Of a DNA stretch of 64,000 bases, positions 25,477 through 34,471 are shown one piece after another. Source of the stretch: Shimia_B sp038527375 (GTDB lineage: Bacteria > Pseudomonadota > Alphaproteobacteria > Rhodobacterales > Rhodobacteraceae); NCBI GenBank assembly GCA_038527375.1, contig JBCBFU010000010.1, forward strand, positions 9,914 to 73,913, in the 5' to 3' direction. Position 1 is the first letter of the stretch. Each line of letters starts with the position of its first letter. The translations under genes were made by a program, and so were the position numbers. The notes beneath the pieces are model-generated. The model was not told the origin of the DNA and ran no database searches. It was given only the letters and a program-made list of their open reading frames with translations.

Positions 25477-25532
25477 AAGTTGGACTAGATGCGGGGCTTG
25501 TCAGCGACCAACCCCACTATATAGTCCAACTT
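25477..25532 (+). promoter_or_regulatory. Inverted-repeat-enclosed promoter of the HNH gene
   Basis: Perfect 11-bp arms AAGTTGGACTA (25477-25487) and TAGTCCAACTT (25522-25532) enclose a sigma-70-like promoter: TTGTCA at 25498-25503, a 16-bp spacer, TATAGT at 25520-25525. The -10 lies inside the palindrome ACTATATAGT. Secondary arm matches (GGGG.TTG / CAACCCC) extend the dyad inward. The RNA strand would form a hairpin with no U-run, so an operator pair is more likely than a terminator. Confidence 0.6.
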
Positions 25533-25596
25533 ACTGGGACGGGCCTGCCGTTCTTTGCTGGGTCCGCCCATCGTTCGTGAAGCGAGGGATAGCAGC

Positions 25597-26202
25597 GTGA
25601 CTCAAACCGCAGCTCAGACCATGGCAGATTTCCGCACGAATTTCGTGCGCTCCCCCAATGGGCTCAGACAGAACCCAGCCTTGGTGCTGAATGCCGACTA
25701 CCGGCCATTGTCGTATTATCCATTGTCCCTGTGGCCGTGGCAGGATGCGATCAAGGCCGCGTGGCTGGATCGGGTGGATATCGTGGCCGAGTACGACGAA
25801 TATGTCTCCAGCCCGTCAACCCGGATCAGGATCCCCTCGGTCGTTGTCCTGAAAGACTATGTCAAACCTCAAAAGCGCGTGGCCTTCACGCGCTTTAATT
25901 TGTTTCTGAGGGATGAATTCAGCTGCCAGTATTGCGGCGCCAAGGGCGATCTGACCTTTGATCACGTGGTGCCGCGCGCCAAGGGCGGCGTGACGAGCTG
26001 GGAGAACGTTGTGGCGGCCTGTTCCAAGTGCAACCTGCACAAGGGCTCGCGCAGCCTGCGCCAGTCGGGGCTGGCCCTGCGCAAACCGCCCCGTCAACCC
26101 GCGAGCGAAGAGTTGCGGAACATGGGCCGCAAATTCCCGCCGAACCACCTGCACGAAAGCTGGCTGGATTTCCTGTACTGGGATACCGAACTGCAGGCCT
26201 AA
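25597..26202 (+). CDS. HNH endonuclease family protein
   Basis: The 201-aa protein has a zinc-type HNH domain at about residues 108-150: CQYCGAKGDLTFDHVVPRAKGG, then CSKCNLHKG, giving two CxxC zinc pairs and the DH of the active site. The N-terminal half (ALVLNADYRPLSYYPLSLWPW) is the extension of a conserved stand-alone HNH family of alphaproteobacteria and cyanobacteria, whose role is unknown. GTG 25597 has GAGGGA upstream; the ATG at 25621 does not. No restriction or modification partner adjoins it. Confidence 0.87.
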   Translation: MTQTAAQTMADFRTNFVRSPNGLRQNPALVLNADYRPLSYYPLSLWPWQDAIKAAWLDRVDIVAEYDEYVSSPSTRIRIPSVVVLKDYVKPQKRVAFTRFNLFLRDEFSCQYCGAKGDLTFDHVVPRAKGGVTSWENVVAACSKCNLHKGSRSLRQSGLALRKPPRQPASEELRNMGRKFPPNHLHESWLDFLYWDTELQA

Positions 26203-26388
26203 GAGCGGGGCCAGATCGCCGTGTTTCGCAACATGCCACCGCCGCACCGTCGCGCTGTGTCGCCTGACATGCGCGGGAACGCATTAAATTGAAGACATAA
26301 ACTCTGGACCGGCCCGGCCCGCTGGTAGGGTTTTGTTCAATACCTGCCCCTAGCCCTGACGCCATCTTATTCGCGAAAGGGGTGCGAC

Positions 26389-29300
26389 ATGGCTCAGGAA
26401 GACCAGCAATTCACGGGAACGGACGGCGCAGACAGCTTTGCGGGCGGGTCCGGCAATGACAGCTTCACCGGCGGTGGTGACAACGATTATGCGACGGGCG
26501 GCAGCGGTCAGGACACCCTTATCGGCGATACGCAGACCGAAACAACGTTCGATCCGTCCACCATCACGATTGTCGAAGATTATACGGTCACCATGACCTT
26601 CGATCACGAAGGGGCGGGCTATAAGAACACCATCGGCATGTACACGGTCGACCCGGAAACGGGCGTGATCGAGGCCGTACAGGTTGCTTGGGAAAACGCG
26701 TCGCTTGCCGGGTCCGGCGGGGATCTGATCGGGGGACAATCCTCGGTTCAGTATGACGTGTCGGCAGGGGATGAACTGGGGTTCTTCCTGATCTCGGACG
26801 GCTATAACGCCAATGATTTCGACGCCTTGGGCGAAGGGACCTATCGCTTTGTCGATGCCGACGGCAATCCCGCCACGGTTGATGGTGGCGCGCCGATCCT
26901 GCAACACGTGGCCCCCGATGGCACGGTCACGACCCTTTCGGGCAGCATCTATCACTCGACCGCGGCGGCCACGAGCTATGACCTGAATGCCGATGGGCAG
27001 GATCACACCGCCGGGACGGCCCAAGGCAATGCCAGCGAATTCCAGATCGGGTTCGAGGACATGTATGGCGGCGGCGATATGGATTTCGACGACGCCCTGT
27101 TTACCATCGAGGTGGGAGAGACCAACGGCATCGCGATCGTGGGCGAATTGGCGGATGCCGCTGACGGAGGGCATGACCGGCTCCACGGCAATTCTGGCGA
27201 AGACAGCATCTATGGCAACGGCGGCAACGACCTTCTTGTGGGGGGCGGTGCCTCGACCGAATGGACGCTGGTGGACGGCGAATGGGTCTATAACGCCGAT
27301 GCGGTAAACACCGCCGACGATCCCAACTGGACTGAGGACGGCGCGGCGGATGTTATCGTCGGCGGCGACGGGCGTGACGTGATCCTGGGCAACGCGGGGG
27401 ACGATATCCTGCACGGCGGCGCGGGCAATGACCGCATCAACGCAGGCGCGGACAATGACACGGCCTATGGCGGGTCCGGCAGCGACAAGATCAACCTCGA
27501 AAACGGGGACGACTATGCCGAAGGCGGGGTCGGTGCGGACATCATCAACGCCGGCGCAGGCGACGACGTTGTCTATGGCGATTTGACGGGTGACAGCATG
27601 ATCCGGTCGGGCGGCGGCATGTCGACCTTCGATGACTACGGCAAGATGGATGGCTGGGACGTGGAGACCGACCCCGACACCGGTTTGAAATCCATGACCC
27701 ACGAAATCCAGACCGAGGCGGGCGAACCCTATGAGCTGACCTTTGATCTGGCTGCCAATCTGGCCTCAGGTGCGACGGCCGGCACGATCGAGGTGCTGTT
27801 CAATGGCGAGGTCATCGACACGATCGACACCACAAGCGGCGTGTTTGAAAGCCACACCGTGACCCTGACAGGCACGGGGGAGCTCGGGTCGCTGGCCTTC
27901 CGCACCACGGAAACCAGTCAGGAGGCGCTGGATGTCGCCCCGGTCTACAATTCCGACGGTCCGATCCTGAGCTATGACGCCCAGATCACCACCGCAGACG
28001 GCCCCGTCGATGTCGCGGCCTTCGCGCCGGGTCAGGCGAACCTCTATCAAGTCATCTCGGGATCGTTCAAAGTCTTTGACACCGAGGTCGGCGCCTATGT
28101 CGACGTGGGCGATGACTTTGGGTTCCGGGCCAACGCCATCGGGTTCAACGTCGAAAACGACATGATCTACGGGATCGCCAAAAGCGCGGGTACGGATTCA
28201 CTCGGCAATCCGGTCTCGAACAAGGACCTCGTCGCGATTGACGCCAATGGCGCGACCTACCGGATCGGGGAAACGCCGGTTGCAGACTACGTGGGTGATT
28301 TCGACGATCAGGGGAACCTGTGGACCTTTGACAGCTCCATCGGGCGGATCACACAGATTGACGTCGACAACCTTGATGCCAATGGCAATCCCAGCGTCGT
28401 CAACCACTACCTCGATGCGGATTTCTTTGAAGGGCGCACCTATGACGTGGCCTTCAACCCGCAGGAAGGCGCGTTTTATGCGGTTGAGGCACCGGGCGCC
28501 AATGGCGGGGTCGGCCGCATTCACAAGATTGACGTGTCAAACTTCGACGGCACAAACGAACCCGTCATCACCACCATCGACATCAACGCGACCCTTGTGG
28601 GCGACGAGATGCTCGAAGGCATGGCCAAGGGTGCGTATGGGGCCGTCTTCATGGATGGCGATGGCAACCTCTATGCCGGGCTCAACAAGGGCGACCACGA
28701 CCTGAGCGGGGATGGCGCGGCATCAGGCGCAGTCTATAAATTCAACCTCGATTTCGACAGCGGGCAGGGCTACGCCGAATTCCTCGCAGCCTCCGAGGTG
28801 ACGGGCTCCAACGACGGCGCGGCAGATCCACGGGCTGCCGATCCCTTTGCCGAAAACGCGTCCGACACCGGCGTCCTGATCAAGATGCCGGAGCTGATCC
28901 TTGCATCAGGCGGCGACGACAAGCTGCGCGGCGCGGCGGGTGAGGATGAGATGCACGGCGGTGGCGGTGACGATATCCTCCACGGCGGGGCGGATGACGA
29001 CCTGCTCTATGGCGACAGCGGCAATGACCGTCTCTATGGCGGCACCGGCAATGACACCATGGACGGCGGCACCGGCGACGACATCCTCAGGGGCGAAAGC
29101 GGCTCTGACGTGATGTCGGGTGGCGCAGGCGACGACCGCATCTTTGGCGGGCAGGGCGACGACACGGCCTCGGGCGGTGCGGGCAATGACATGCTGCGCG
29201 GTGGCGCGGGCAATGACACGCTCGACGGTGGGGCTGGCGATGACAAGATCTATGCCGGGGACGGCGATGATACCATCATCGGCGGACAAGGCGATGACCG

Positions 29301-29742
29301 CATCGCAGGTGACGCAGGCGACGACACCATTGATGGCGGCGCAGGCGACGACCAGATGCTGGGCGGCACCGGAAACGACACGCTGCAAGGCGGTGGCGGT
29401 TCCGACAAGATCGTCGGCGGCGCAGGCAGCGACCGTATCGAAGGTGGTGCCGGCAACGATCACCTCTGGGGCGGCGAATGGTCCGCGGACGGCACAAGCG
29501 ACACCTTTGCCTATTCTAAGGGCGGGGGCCGCGATCTAGTGCACGATTTCGAAGTCGACCATGACCAGATCGATCTGAGCGCCTATGGCCTGACCTTCGA
29601 GGATATTCAGGATCGGATGATCGACCATGGATGGGCGACCGAGATCAATCTGGAAGGCATCGACAAATCCGGCGCCGGGGACAAGATCCTGCTGAAATCC
29701 GTCAGCGCCGACGATCTGGACGCCGACAACTTCATCGTCTGA
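26389..29742 (+). CDS. RTX calcium-binding protein with DUF4114 domain
   Basis: The 1117-aa acidic secreted protein lacks a Sec signal. Order: a short RTX-like array (residues about 8-45); a DUF4114 beta domain (about 50-245, EFQIGFEDMYGGGDMDFDD); RTX nonapeptides (about 255-405); a beta-sandwich-like stretch (about 415-520); a propeller-like region of DUF6923 type (about 535-830, with GDFDDQGNLWTFD and AFNPQEGAFYAVEA); a second RTX array (about 840-1030); and a C-terminal tail of about 85 residues as a T1SS signal. GAAAGGGG precedes the ATG. The exporter genes follow directly, so it is their probable substrate. Adhesion or a surface role is plausible; no enzymatic motif was seen. Confidence 0.87.
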   Translation: MAQEDQQFTGTDGADSFAGGSGNDSFTGGGDNDYATGGSGQDTLIGDTQTETTFDPSTITIVEDYTVTMTFDHEGAGYKNTIGMYTVDPETGVIEAVQVAWENASLAGSGGDLIGGQSSVQYDVSAGDELGFFLISDGYNANDFDALGEGTYRFVDADGNPATVDGGAPILQHVAPDGTVTTLSGSIYHSTAAATSYDLNADGQDHTAGTAQGNASEFQIGFEDMYGGGDMDFDDALFTIEVGETNGIAIVGELADAADGGHDRLHGNSGEDSIYGNGGNDLLVGGGASTEWTLVDGEWVYNADAVNTADDPNWTEDGAADVIVGGDGRDVILGNAGDDILHGGAGNDRINAGADNDTAYGGSGSDKINLENGDDYAEGGVGADIINAGAGDDVVYGDLTGDSMIRSGGGMSTFDDYGKMDGWDVETDPDTGLKSMTHEIQTEAGEPYELTFDLAANLASGATAGTIEVLFNGEVIDTIDTTSGVFESHTVTLTGTGELGSLAFRTTETSQEALDVAPVYNSDGPILSYDAQITTADGPVDVAAFAPGQANLYQVISGSFKVFDTEVGAYVDVGDDFGFRANAIGFNVENDMIYGIAKSAGTDSLGNPVSNKDLVAIDANGATYRIGETPVADYVGDFDDQGNLWTFDSSIGRITQIDVDNLDANGNPSVVNHYLDADFFEGRTYDVAFNPQEGAFYAVEAPGANGGVGRIHKIDVSNFDGTNEPVITTIDINATLVGDEMLEGMAKGAYGAVFMDGDGNLYAGLNKGDHDLSGDGAASGAVYKFNLDFDSGQGYAEFLAASEVTGSNDGAADPRAADPFAENASDTGVLIKMPELILASGGDDKLRGAAGEDEMHGGGGDDILHGGADDDLLYGDSGNDRLYGGTGNDTMDGGTGDDILRGESGSDVMSGGAGDDRIFGGQGDDTASGGAGNDMLRGGAGNDTLDGGAGDDKIYAGDGDDTIIGGQGDDRIAGDAGDDTIDGGAGDDQMLGGTGNDTLQGGGGSDKIVGGAGSDRIEGGAGNDHLWGGEWSADGTSDTFAYSKGGGRDLVHDFEVDHDQIDLSAYGLTFEDIQDRMIDHGWATEINLEGIDKSGAGDKILLKSVSADDLDADNFIV
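28906..29480 (+). repeat. Tandem RTX nonapeptide-coding repeats
   Basis: About twenty tandem copies of an approximately 27-bp unit code GGXGXDXUX repeats (GGAGDDRIFGGQ-like). Units differ in third positions, so the DNA repeat is imperfect and coding. The folded product binds one calcium per turn of a parallel beta-roll after export. Confidence 0.85.
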
Positions 29743-29767
29743 GCAACCTGATACCCCAACAATCCCT

Positions 29768-29799
29768 GTCGAGGGGCCGCCATTGCACGGCCCTTCGAC
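29768..29799 (+). promoter_or_regulatory. Hairpin between RTX gene and T1SS genes
   Basis: A 12-bp stem (GTCGAGGGGCCG with CGGCCCTTCGAC, one G-U pair) and an 8-base loop lies 26 bp after the RTX stop and 72 bp before the exporter start. It is followed by C7A7, not a T-run. It could act as a partial terminator or 3'-end stabiliser that makes the RTX mRNA more abundant than the exporter mRNA. Confidence 0.6.
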
Positions 29800-29870
29800 C
29801 CCCCCAAAAAAAGAGGGTCTACGTCACCGCTGCGGCGGACGCGGCCCATAATGACACGAACAGGTTGCCC

Positions 29871-31970
29871 ATGTCAGGTTCATACCCCGCCACACCAAAG
29901 GACGTCCTGCGCGCCTTGCGCCCCGTGGCGGTGCCCGTCGTGATCTTTGCCTCGGTCACCAATTTGGCCGTGCTCGTGTCGCCGCTCTTTATGATGCATG
30001 TGCTCGATCGGGTCGTGCCGTCGGGGAACATGGCGACCCTGGCGCTTTTGGGCCTTCTGGCCGCCGGGGCCTTGATGACAAATGCGGTGGTCGAATTCCT
30101 GCGCGACCGCATCCTGACGCGCAGCGCGGTCTGGTTCGAACCCGCCGCAGCCGCAGCTGTTCTGCCCATGGGCGCGCAAAACCGGACGGACCGGTTGCGC
30201 GATATCTCGACCATCCGCGATTTTCTGCGCAGCGGGGCCGGGACCGCCGCCGATCTTCCGTGGTTGCCGTTTTTCGTGCTGGCCATCGCCCTGATCCACC
30301 CGCTCTTCCTCGTGATCCTGATTGCGGGCGTGGGCCTGTTGGCCGGGGTCAAGGCGCTGGGTCAAAGCCTTGCCAAAACGGCCGAGGATCGGGCGGGACA
30401 GGCGCGGGAGGCGTCCCTGTCGACCTTGCGCGCGCTAGAACGCGAGGGGCCGTTGGCGGACATGATGTCCATCGGACGCAATCTGGGCCAACGCTATCAA
30501 CAGCTTCTGGGGCAGGTCGCCGATGCGACGGTCACGGCCACGCGGCCCGATCACGCGGCGGGTGCCGTGGGGCGCATGGTGCGCTTGGGCGTTCAACTGT
30601 CGACCCTGTCTCTGGGCGCCTATCTGGTGACGCAATCCGCGCTGTCAGCGGGCGGTATGATCGGGGCCTCCATCATCGTCGCCAAGACGGTGGGCATCCT
30701 CGAGGCGTCCCTTGGCTTGATCCCGCAGGCCCTTCAAGTGCGCCACGCGGCGCAGAACCTGTCGCGCATGGACCAAGGGGCAGGCGCGTTTCAGACCGCG
30801 ATCCATGATCTCAGCGGGGCGGTGACGGTGCAGGGGCTGACCTATCCCCGTGGCGGCGGCGCAGCCCCCCGGCTCGAGAGGGTGTCCCTGAAAATCGCGC
30901 CGGGCGAATGCCTCGCCATCTTGGGCGAAAGCGGGTCGGGCAAAAGCACGCTTCTGACGGCCATGTGCGGGGCCGATGCCGCGCCCATTGGCAATGTCTT
31001 TCTGGATGAAACCGACGTCCGCACGCTCGATGAAAGCACGCGCAGTACGCAGATCGGCTATTTGCCCCAGCGCGCGCAGTTCCTTGCAGGCTCCATCGCG
31101 GAAAACATTGCCTGCTTTGACGATGCGCGCGACGATCAAAAGGTGATCGCAGCGGCCCGGCTGGCCGGGGTACACGGGCTGATCTCGGCCTTGCCCCGCG
31201 CCTACGAGACCGATTTGGGTGCCGATCCCTTTGCGCTGTCGGATGGGCAGAAACAGCGCGTGGCGCTGGCCCGCGCGATCTATCAACGCCCGCGATACCT
31301 CTTTCTGGATGAACCCAATGCCCTCCTCGATCATCTGGGAGAGCGGCAATTGGGCGACGCCATCGCGCGGCTCAAGGCGGCGGGCACGACCGTTGTGATG
31401 ACCGTGCACCGCATGGCCATCGTGAACCTGGCCGACAAGGCAGCTGTTCTCGAACGCGGACGCCTGATCGATTTTGGCCCGCGCGCTGACATCGTCGGAC
31501 GGTTGGCCAATTCCCATCGCAAGCTGCAACTGGCGGCGGTGCGCACCGATGTGCAGGACCTCATCGATTGGGTCCATGGCCAATTCGTGCGCGACGGGGA
31601 CGAGGATTTCCGCCGCCGCGCCAGCGTGGTCGCGACGGAGTTGTGGAATTTCGCGCGCGACAACGGCCCGATCAAGGCCGACCGCATCCTGAGCTTCGAG
31701 TTTCAGTTCATAAACGACACGACCTGCGCGATCCTGCTGAGCGAACCACGCAAGACCCGGCTGGAGGCAAAGGTGTCGAAGGTCCGCGGTGCCATCGCCA
31801 AAGATGACAGGTCAGATGCAAATGATCCCGATCCGCTGGCCGCCGATGAGGCCGCGCTGGCCACGGTGATCCGGCTGTCCGACCGGTTCGAACATCGCGC
31901 CAAGGATGGCAACAGCGCCTTCAAGGTGGAAATCGCAGACCGCTCGAACCTGTCGCAGGTGGCATCATGA
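29871..31970 (+). CDS. Type I secretion ABC exporter with C-terminal extension
   Basis: The 699-aa inner-membrane permease/ATPase powers export of RTX proteins through a tripartite channel. An ABC membrane domain (residues about 20-310) is followed by an ATPase domain with Walker A GESGSGKST (about 353), signature LSDGQKQR instead of LSGGQ, Walker B YLFLDEP, and H-loop VMTVHRM. There is no N-terminal C39 peptidase-like domain. About 140 extra residues (557-699) follow the ATPase and are not part of standard T1SS ABC proteins. ATG 29871 has AGG nearby. It overlaps the HlyD gene by four bases. Confidence 0.9.
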   Translation: MSGSYPATPKDVLRALRPVAVPVVIFASVTNLAVLVSPLFMMHVLDRVVPSGNMATLALLGLLAAGALMTNAVVEFLRDRILTRSAVWFEPAAAAAVLPMGAQNRTDRLRDISTIRDFLRSGAGTAADLPWLPFFVLAIALIHPLFLVILIAGVGLLAGVKALGQSLAKTAEDRAGQAREASLSTLRALEREGPLADMMSIGRNLGQRYQQLLGQVADATVTATRPDHAAGAVGRMVRLGVQLSTLSLGAYLVTQSALSAGGMIGASIIVAKTVGILEASLGLIPQALQVRHAAQNLSRMDQGAGAFQTAIHDLSGAVTVQGLTYPRGGGAAPRLERVSLKIAPGECLAILGESGSGKSTLLTAMCGADAAPIGNVFLDETDVRTLDESTRSTQIGYLPQRAQFLAGSIAENIACFDDARDDQKVIAAARLAGVHGLISALPRAYETDLGADPFALSDGQKQRVALARAIYQRPRYLFLDEPNALLDHLGERQLGDAIARLKAAGTTVVMTVHRMAIVNLADKAAVLERGRLIDFGPRADIVGRLANSHRKLQLAAVRTDVQDLIDWVHGQFVRDGDEDFRRRASVVATELWNFARDNGPIKADRILSFEFQFINDTTCAILLSEPRKTRLEAKVSKVRGAIAKDDRSDANDPDPLAADEAALATVIRLSDRFEHRAKDGNSAFKVEIADRSNLSQVAS

Positions 31971-33319
31971 CCGTATTGGGAGCCATCACGCCCGCGCAGG
32001 CCGAACCCGCCACGCCCGCGGGTGGCGCACCGCGCCTGCCCACACCTGTGCGCCGATTGATCTGGGGCGCCGCGCTCACGGTTCTGACGTTTGTGGGCTT
32101 CGTGGTCGTCTGGGCCATCCTCGCGCCGGTCTCCACGACAATCCGGGTGGGGGGCGTGCTGTCCCCCTCGGCCCCCAGTTTTGAGGTGCAGCATGACGCG
32201 GGCGGACAGATCGCCGCCGTGCACGTGGCGCTCCATGACGAGGTGCCGGCAGGCGCGCATCTGCTGACGCTCGACACCCGCGACCTGCTGTCTGAGGCCC
32301 GCGCAGTCGCCGATGAGATCGCGCGCGGCGAGGCCGAATTGCGCGAGATTGCGCGCAGGCTGACGACACCGCCTGGAGAAGGGGATGTGGAACCTGCTGA
32401 CGTGGTGACCGATGCGGCGGCGCAGGTGGTCGCGGCACGCTACGCCGCACAGGACGCGGTTATCGCCGCGCGCATCGCCGATGCCCGCGCCCAGCAACGC
32501 GCCAATGACCGGCGCGTGACCGACCTCGCCCGGGAGGCCACGACCGAGGACAACCGCGCGGCCTTGGTCGCCGCACGCCTTGTGCGGGCCCGGGATCTGC
32601 GGGCGCGCGATCTGATGTCCCAATCGGACTTCGAAGCCCTGGAGCAAGCCGCGCTTCAGGCGCAATCCGCGCAACTCGCGCTCGTGTCGCGCAAACGCGA
32701 ACTCACTGAGCAGAGCGAGGCGCTCGACCGTCAGATTTCGCGGCTGTGGATCGAACAGGCGGGCGCCATGGCGGAGCGGCAACTGACGCTGCAGGCGAGC
32801 CTTGCCACGGCCCGCGCGCGGCGCGATCAGCTTGACCGCAGGATCGAAGGCGCGCGCGTGTTGGCCCCGGTGTCTGGCAAGGTGACGGATATGGCGGTCG
32901 CGACGCCGGGCATGGTGGTGGCCCCACGCACGACCTTGCTGACCCTCACGCAGCCCGTCGATGTGCCACGCTTTGACCTGTTCATCCCGCCCGCGGCGAT
33001 TGATCAGGTCCGCGTGGGACAGTCTGGCCTTTTGACGGTGAACGCGCTGCCCCAACGGGACGCGCCGCGCATCGTGCTGACGCTCACGGATATCGCGCGC
33101 GAACCTGTCCGCGACCGGGACGGCAATTCTCTGCACTACCGCGCGGTGGGAGAGGTCACGCCAGAGGCCTTGGCCGCAGCGCGCGCCGCGATGGGGTCAC
33201 GGTTCCAGCTTCAGGTGGGGATGCCCATCAACGTGGCGCTGGAAGGGCATTCAACGACGCTGTGGACCTTTGTCACCGGGCCGTTCACGGGGCTGTTGTC
33301 CACCGCATTCGAGGATTGA
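31967..33319 (+). CDS. HlyD-family type I secretion adaptor
   Basis: The 450-aa membrane-fusion protein has one N-terminal transmembrane segment (about residues 33-55, LTFVGFVVVWAILAPV) and a first lipoyl-like half (GGQIAAVHVALHDEVPAGAHLL). A long periplasmic alpha-helical hairpin of Ala/Glu/Arg heptads follows (about 100-285), then the second lipoyl half (PVSGKVTDMAVATPGMVV) and a beta-barrel C-terminus. It links the ABC exporter to an outer-membrane TolC-like channel, which is not encoded in this window. Its ATG overlaps the exporter stop (ATGA). Confidence 0.93.
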   Translation: MTVLGAITPAQAEPATPAGGAPRLPTPVRRLIWGAALTVLTFVGFVVVWAILAPVSTTIRVGGVLSPSAPSFEVQHDAGGQIAAVHVALHDEVPAGAHLLTLDTRDLLSEARAVADEIARGEAELREIARRLTTPPGEGDVEPADVVTDAAAQVVAARYAAQDAVIAARIADARAQQRANDRRVTDLAREATTEDNRAALVAARLVRARDLRARDLMSQSDFEALEQAALQAQSAQLALVSRKRELTEQSEALDRQISRLWIEQAGAMAERQLTLQASLATARARRDQLDRRIEGARVLAPVSGKVTDMAVATPGMVVAPRTTLLTLTQPVDVPRFDLFIPPAAIDQVRVGQSGLLTVNALPQRDAPRIVLTLTDIAREPVRDRDGNSLHYRAVGEVTPEALAAARAAMGSRFQLQVGMPINVALEGHSTTLWTFVTGPFTGLLSTAFED

Positions 33320-33351
33320 TGAAGTCCGGATACTGGGCCGCGTGCGCCGTA

Positions 33352-34308
33352 TCAGGCGGAACAGCTTGCCCCGCCCAGCACGCAGAACTTGGCGCAATGC
33401 GGATGGTTCAACGCCACGGGGCGTTCAGCCTCTTCGAGCGTCGCCCCCATGTCGAACTGATCGTCATAGGGCAGCAGCGTGCAGGCCAGAACCGTGGGCG
33501 ACGGCGCCCCGCGACGTTTGACCACCATCCGCGATGAGGAACACATCACCGCATCGGGCGATTTGCCGAGGATATCCCAGCACGCGGTCGTAATCTCGGG
33601 CACTTCGACGCTTTCATCCATTTCGGGAAACAGGACGGTCATCCCCGGATTGCTCGCGTCGATCGCGTAACCTCGCGCCTCGAAGAGGGCTGCAAAACCT
33701 GCGCGCGCCTCGGCATCGGTTTCGCCCCAGATGGTGCGACCGGCCACGGCCATGCGCATGCCTGCATCGCGCAGCCAATCCATCCCCACCAGCGTCTTGT
33801 CGAATGCGCCGGTCCCCCGCATCTGATCATGCTCCTGTGCGGAGTGGTGATCGAGCGACACGCGGAACGTCATTTTGCCGGGATATTCGCCCTCAAGCGC
33901 GCTGAGCCCCTCGAGCACGCGCTTGCGCATCATCGGCAGCATGGCGTTGGTCAGGATCAGGACCTCATAGCCCGCCGCGAGCGACACGCGCAGGATGTCG
34001 ATCATCTGCGGGTTCATGAAGGGCTCGCCACCGGTAAAGGCGATCTCGCGCACGCCCCATTCACGGGTGACCAGTTGATCCAGATAGGACTGAACCTCAT
34101 CCGCGGTGATGTAGACCAGCGCGTCATTGGTGGGGCTGCTTTCGATATAGCAGTTCACGCATTCGATGTTGCACAGCGTCCCGGTGTTGAACCAAAGCGT
34201 CTCGGGGTGGCTGAGTTCGACTGTCGCGCGCGTCTCGCCCTTGGCGGTGATGGCGGGGTCTTGGAATTTGCCCACATTGGCGGGGGTCTTGGCAGCCAGG
34301 TCTTTCAT
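33352..34308 (-). CDS. Radical SAM protein with extra C-terminal cysteines
   Basis: The 318-aa radical SAM enzyme has its cluster motif at Cys46-x3-Cys50-x2-Cys53 (CNIECVNC), then the GGEPFMNP loop and a TIM-barrel core. The C-terminal third has further cysteines: ACWDIL, VMCSSS, LACTLL and a final group Cys305, Cys309, Cys316, which could hold an auxiliary 4Fe-4S cluster (SPASM/twitch-like). No peptide precursor gene is recognisable nearby. Its stop is 32 bp from the stop of the HlyD gene. The reaction is unknown. Confidence 0.85.
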   Translation of the reverse strand: MKDLAAKTPANVGKFQDPAITAKGETRATVELSHPETLWFNTGTLCNIECVNCYIESSPTNDALVYITADEVQSYLDQLVTREWGVREIAFTGGEPFMNPQMIDILRVSLAAGYEVLILTNAMLPMMRKRVLEGLSALEGEYPGKMTFRVSLDHHSAQEHDQMRGTGAFDKTLVGMDWLRDAGMRMAVAGRTIWGETDAEARAGFAALFEARGYAIDASNPGMTVLFPEMDESVEVPEITTACWDILGKSPDAVMCSSSRMVVKRRGAPSPTVLACTLLPYDDQFDMGATLEEAERPVALNHPHCAKFCVLGGASCSA

Positions 34309-34471
34309 GTGGGTCTTCCTTGGTTCGTGGCGGACACGCTACGGTGGTACGTCCCTAAAGCCAATGGGGGACAGCCAAAAGCCCACGGTGCCTGCACCCA
34401 CGCCATTGTGATGGGCGCAATGGGTGCTAGACTTTGCGCGCAATGTTTCGCACATAGGCGGCGCGGCCCAC

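Noticed and set aside
26350..27702. 450-codon open frame antisense to the first RTX gene
   Set aside because: The RTX/DUF4114 frame is clearly coding. The antisense frame has repetitive composition caused by the Asp/Gly codons and no ribosome site.
28906..29480. Regular short repeats that could suggest a CRISPR array
   Set aside because: The units are contiguous, about 27 bp, and code in frame for RTX nonapeptides; there are no unique spacers.
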